Shown piece after piece: positions 60,366 to 62,961 of a stretch of DNA of 62,961 nucleotides. The DNA is from Actinomycetes bacterium (GTDB lineage Bacteria > Auribacterota > JAJCYG01). The notes under the pieces are model-generated. The model was not told the origin of the DNA. It saw only the letters and a list, made by a program, of their open reading frames with translations, and searched no databases. The stretch lies in assembly GCA_029263055.1 (NCBI GenBank), contig JAJCYG010000068.1:1-62961 (forward strand). The letters are read 5' to 3'. The translations under genes were made by a program, and so were the position numbers. Within the stretch, counting starts at the first letter, position 1. Every line of letters starts with the position of its first letter.

Positions 60366-62961
60366 ATAAAACACTAAAGACTTTTTCATCCTTTGTTTTG
60401 AGCTTAATGATTTGTTTAACAAATCAGACGGTCTCTTTTTCTAAAGAAGCAGGAGCTCTGACGTCGAAGGATTTGCCTGTTGTGGATGGAACTTTTATAG
60501 TGCGTGTTGAAGTTGATCAAGAAGCAGAACTTCAATTTGAAAAACTAAATCGTTTCTTAATTACTAATGGAGCGATTGCGGCCATTAAAGCAACAGAAAG
60601 CAATTCCTTAAAATTAACAGCTAAAAAAATTGGGAATACCTTTATTCACGTTTGGGGTCCTGATGGACGTAAAACAATTAAGTTAATTGTAAAACGTAAA
60701 AAGTTGCCTGAATCGACGGTGGCTAACAGAGTCCGAAGATACAATGAGAAGAAAGATACGTTTAAAATTGGATTTGCTTATGAATATGCTTCAACTGATA
60801 TTGGGACTGAATATAATGTAGTTAATAATGACTTTAAACGTCATGATTACCGAATAACTTTAGCAGGGGACACACCTTTTGCTTACATTTATGGATTTGC
60901 CCGTTTTCAAGATTTTGGAAGTCTCCCATTTGAAGATGCCTTTACTGATGGAACGGTTCGTTTTGCTAATGTGAGTTCAGCCACTCGTATTGGACCTTAT
61001 CCTAGTTCTGGTCCTTCAATTGTAGAGATTGGACCCCATGCTCCAGTAGGACCCTTACAAGATTTTACCCTTATTGGTGGAGATAATTTTTACAATGTGA
61101 CTTCGTTAACAGCTCCTTGGAGTTTGGCTCGAGGGGCGTTTTTTTATCACACAGTATTAAATGAAAAAATCGATTATCTGACTCTATGGGCAAGTGATGA
61201 AGAGCCGATTCGTTTTCTTGGTGGGGGAGGAGCAGACTTTGATGAAGCTCCAGACCATTATTATACAGGTGGAGATATTACATGGCATGTGAACGAAGCC
61301 TTAGATTTGGGTGCCACCCTGTTTGTTTCATATGGAGATCGTACTCAGACAGTTTCTGACCATGTTGTTTCTTCAAATTACTTTTTAGATTTAGAATGGT
61401 TTACAACAGAAGGTGAAATTGCTCAAACTGAAGATGAAGTGGCTTGGACCACAGGCTTTGACATTTATAGTCCTGAAAATAGTTACCGAATAGGGGCGAC
61501 TGCTCGAGATATTGATTCTGACTTTTTTGCGATTAATGGTCAAACAGCAGATCGGGGTGAAAAAGGAATAATTCTTTCAGCAGACGCTGATCCGACTGAT
61601 TATATGCATTTTGATGCAAGTATTGACCGTTATCGTGATCGACTCTTTCCTAGTTTAACGTCTCCAACAAAGTACAACACTGATTTTATTGTTCGAGGTC
61701 GTTTTGATTTGCCATGGAGATCTTATTTTACTGCCACCTATCGTGATGCAGATAAAAAAGGATCTTTAATTGGACGGACTGAAAGCTCTTATAGTTTTCA
61801 ATTAAATAAAACATTTACTCGGCCTCGAGGGTTAGGTCTTTTTGCTCGATATGAAAACCGAACAGTTGATAATTTAAGATCATCTTTATTGAGTTATGAT
61901 CGGACTTCTTTTAGATTGGGAGCTAGGTGGCAAATTTTAAGAGGGCTTTCAATTGGAGCGACCCAAGAGTGGGCTCATGTTGATTCAACCGATGATGCAA
62001 CGACCTTAACAGTGCCGCCACCTGATTTTGCAACCACTCCAATTTTTATTCCTGTGACATCTTTTCTCGTAAATGAGCGTACAAGCCCTACACGATTTAC
62101 TGCTGATATTAATTACTTTACTCAAATTGCCCAAACACCTTTCTTTTTAGATGGTCGTATTCGTTGGGAAGATGAAGATGATACCGAATCAATTAATAGT
62201 TTTTTTGCTGGAGAAGATACGTTACAAGGGGATCTAGAGATTTCTTATATCCCATCAGAAAATTTTAAAGCCTATTGCAGAGGCCGTTTAGAAGAACGTA
62301 AAAGCGAAATCAGCGGAGAACGTGATCTTGTAGAGGCTGAGATAATCGTTGGAGCGAATGTTCTCTTTGATACAGGTGTGACTTGGCACCCTGAGGGTGT
62401 GATTCGTGGGATTGTTTTCAAAGATCTGAATGGAAATGGGATTTTAGATGAGGGGGAAACAGGGGTTCCTGATATTGAAGTCTATACTGATGAAACACGA
62501 ATTAAAACAAATGGAGCTGGTTCATTTGATTTAGGTAAATTGCGTGGTAAGATTTTTAGAACCTCTATTGATTTAAAGACCATTCCTGCGGGTTATATCA
62601 ATACAACACCTTTTGCTCAAGATATCTCCATTCGTCAAGGCAAAGTAAGTGAAGTCTTTTTTGGAATTATAGCTCGTTCAGGCGTTCGAGGAATTGTTTT
62701 TAATGATGTGAATGGAAATGGTTTTATTGACGGAGAAGATAAAGGTTTAGGCCAAGTAACTGTTCAACTTGATCAAGGTAAAAAAGTGATCACTGATTTT
62801 GAAGGGCGTTATTATTTTGAAAATGTTCAACCGGGTGAGCATACTATCAGCCTAGTGCTCGATTCTTTGCCACTTAATTTTCTTCCTAAAGCATCTGTGA
62901 AACAAAAGGTAAAAGTAGCTGAAGGTAGAACTCACACACGTTATTTTCCTGTTCAAGCCAC
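60362..62961 (+). CDS. Large outer-membrane barrel candidate with SdrD-type repeats, 3' end outside window
   Basis: Open from TTG 60362 (overlapping the chaperone stop as TTGA) to the window end; at least 866 residues. Signal peptide about 1-31. Residues 35-115 resemble the CpaC/secretin N-terminal domain (SLKLTAKKIGNTFIHVWGPD). Residues about 130-670 are alternating hydrophobic and aromatic strands as in a large outer-membrane barrel (FKIGFAYEYAS, YSFQLNKTFTRPRGLGLFAR, FRLGARWQILRGLSIGA). From about 680 two SdrD-B-like units follow: VFKDLNGNGILDEGETGVPD and VFNDVNGNGFIDGEDKGLG, each with a Dx(N)xNGxxD calcium-type loop. No tryptophan-rich usher signature is visible. Probably the export pore for the subunits. 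Confidence 0.7.
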   Translation, partial: MNKTLKTFSSFVLSLMICLTNQTVSFSKEAGALTSKDLPVVDGTFIVRVEVDQEAELQFEKLNRFLITNGAIAAIKATESNSLKLTAKKIGNTFIHVWGPDGRKTIKLIVKRKKLPESTVANRVRRYNEKKDTFKIGFAYEYASTDIGTEYNVVNNDFKRHDYRITLAGDTPFAYIYGFARFQDFGSLPFEDAFTDGTVRFANVSSATRIGPYPSSGPSIVEIGPHAPVGPLQDFTLIGGDNFYNVTSLTAPWSLARGAFFYHTVLNEKIDYLTLWASDEEPIRFLGGGGADFDEAPDHYYTGGDITWHVNEALDLGATLFVSYGDRTQTVSDHVVSSNYFLDLEWFTTEGEIAQTEDEVAWTTGFDIYSPENSYRIGATARDIDSDFFAINGQTADRGEKGIILSADADPTDYMHFDASIDRYRDRLFPSLTSPTKYNTDFIVRGRFDLPWRSYFTATYRDADKKGSLIGRTESSYSFQLNKTFTRPRGLGLFARYENRTVDNLRSSLLSYDRTSFRLGARWQILRGLSIGATQEWAHVDSTDDATTLTVPPPDFATTPIFIPVTSFLVNERTSPTRFTADINYFTQIAQTPFFLDGRIRWEDEDDTESINSFFAGEDTLQGDLEISYIPSENFKAYCRGRLEERKSEISGERDLVEAEIIVGANVLFDTGVTWHPEGVIRGIVFKDLNGNGILDEGETGVPDIEVYTDETRIKTNGAGSFDLGKLRGKIFRTSIDLKTIPAGYINTTPFAQDISIRQGKVSEVFFGIIARSGVRGIVFNDVNGNGFIDGEDKGLGQVTVQLDQGKKVITDFEGRYYFENVQPGEHTISLVLDSLPLNFLPKASVKQKVKVAEGRTHTRYFPVQA

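Noticed and set aside
1..62961. Mobile elements, CRISPR arrays, tRNA or rRNA genes
   Set aside because: No transposase or integrase motifs, no regularly spaced repeats and no cloverleaf-type sequence in the short gaps.

Overview
The window is a gene-dense stretch of an AT-rich diderm bacterial chromosome. I see no tRNA, rRNA, CRISPR array, insertion sequence or phage gene. The largest gene-free gap is about 200 bp (13839-14040). The organism is probably from a poorly cultured lineage. An exosortase/EpsI polysaccharide locus, long housekeeping operons with 1-4 bp overlaps, GTG/TTG starts and large carbohydrate-active and outer-membrane proteins would fit Candidatus Omnitrophota or a neighbouring PVC-type phylum. 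That placement is inference from style and content and was not tested by phylogeny.

Layout: (1) 1-13838 is an exopolysaccharide/exosortase locus. It holds five GT4-type glycosyltransferases (one of TIGR03087 type), a membrane-tailed protein resembling exo-rhamnogalacturonan lyase, a hexapeptide acyltransferase, a triple-VanZ membrane protein, a Trm112-fused methyltransferase, an exosortase-associated polysaccharide deacetylase, the exosortase, EpsI, and a priming sugar transferase whose N-terminus looks like a PEP-CTERM sorting signal. (2) 14041-19263 is nadK, pgsA, der, plsY, gpsA and a MerR-type regulator, closed by a clear intrinsic terminator. (3) 19295-34830 holds aspartate-family genes (hom, thrC, lysC), cimA, valS, a hydrolase, uvrB, nadC, birA, coaX, mnmA, pncC and thpR. 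(4) 34856-46460 is recA, an HtrA protease, alaS, hisDBHAFI and trpEG. (5) 46470-50751 is a small exported zinc-ribbon protein, a patatin-like protein, a rhomboid protease and rnr. (6) 50752-58215 is a carbohydrate-utilisation island: a GH94-type phosphorylase, two CBM11-like exported proteins carrying three copies of one domain, a small membrane coiled-coil protein and a GH35-like beta-galactosidase. (7) 58394 to the window end is a four-gene operon of two related exported subunits, a PapD-like chaperone and a large outer-membrane barrel candidate with SdrD-type repeats, truncated by the window edge.

In region 1 the sugar transferase would prime the lipid-linked glycan, the glycosyltransferases extend it, the acyltransferase, methyltransferase and deacetylase decorate it, and exosortase plus EpsI process proteins tied to it. 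No ordinary C-terminal PEP-CTERM substrate lies in the window. Region 7 is the best candidate for an undescribed system: it has the logic of a chaperone-usher pathway but an outer-membrane component that does not look like a classical usher.

Several promoters share a TTGAAA/TTGATM/TTGACA -35, a 17 bp spacer and a TATACT -10. At nadC and mnmA the -10 lies exactly 7 nt before an ATG that has no Shine-Dalgarno sequence, which suggests leaderless transcripts.
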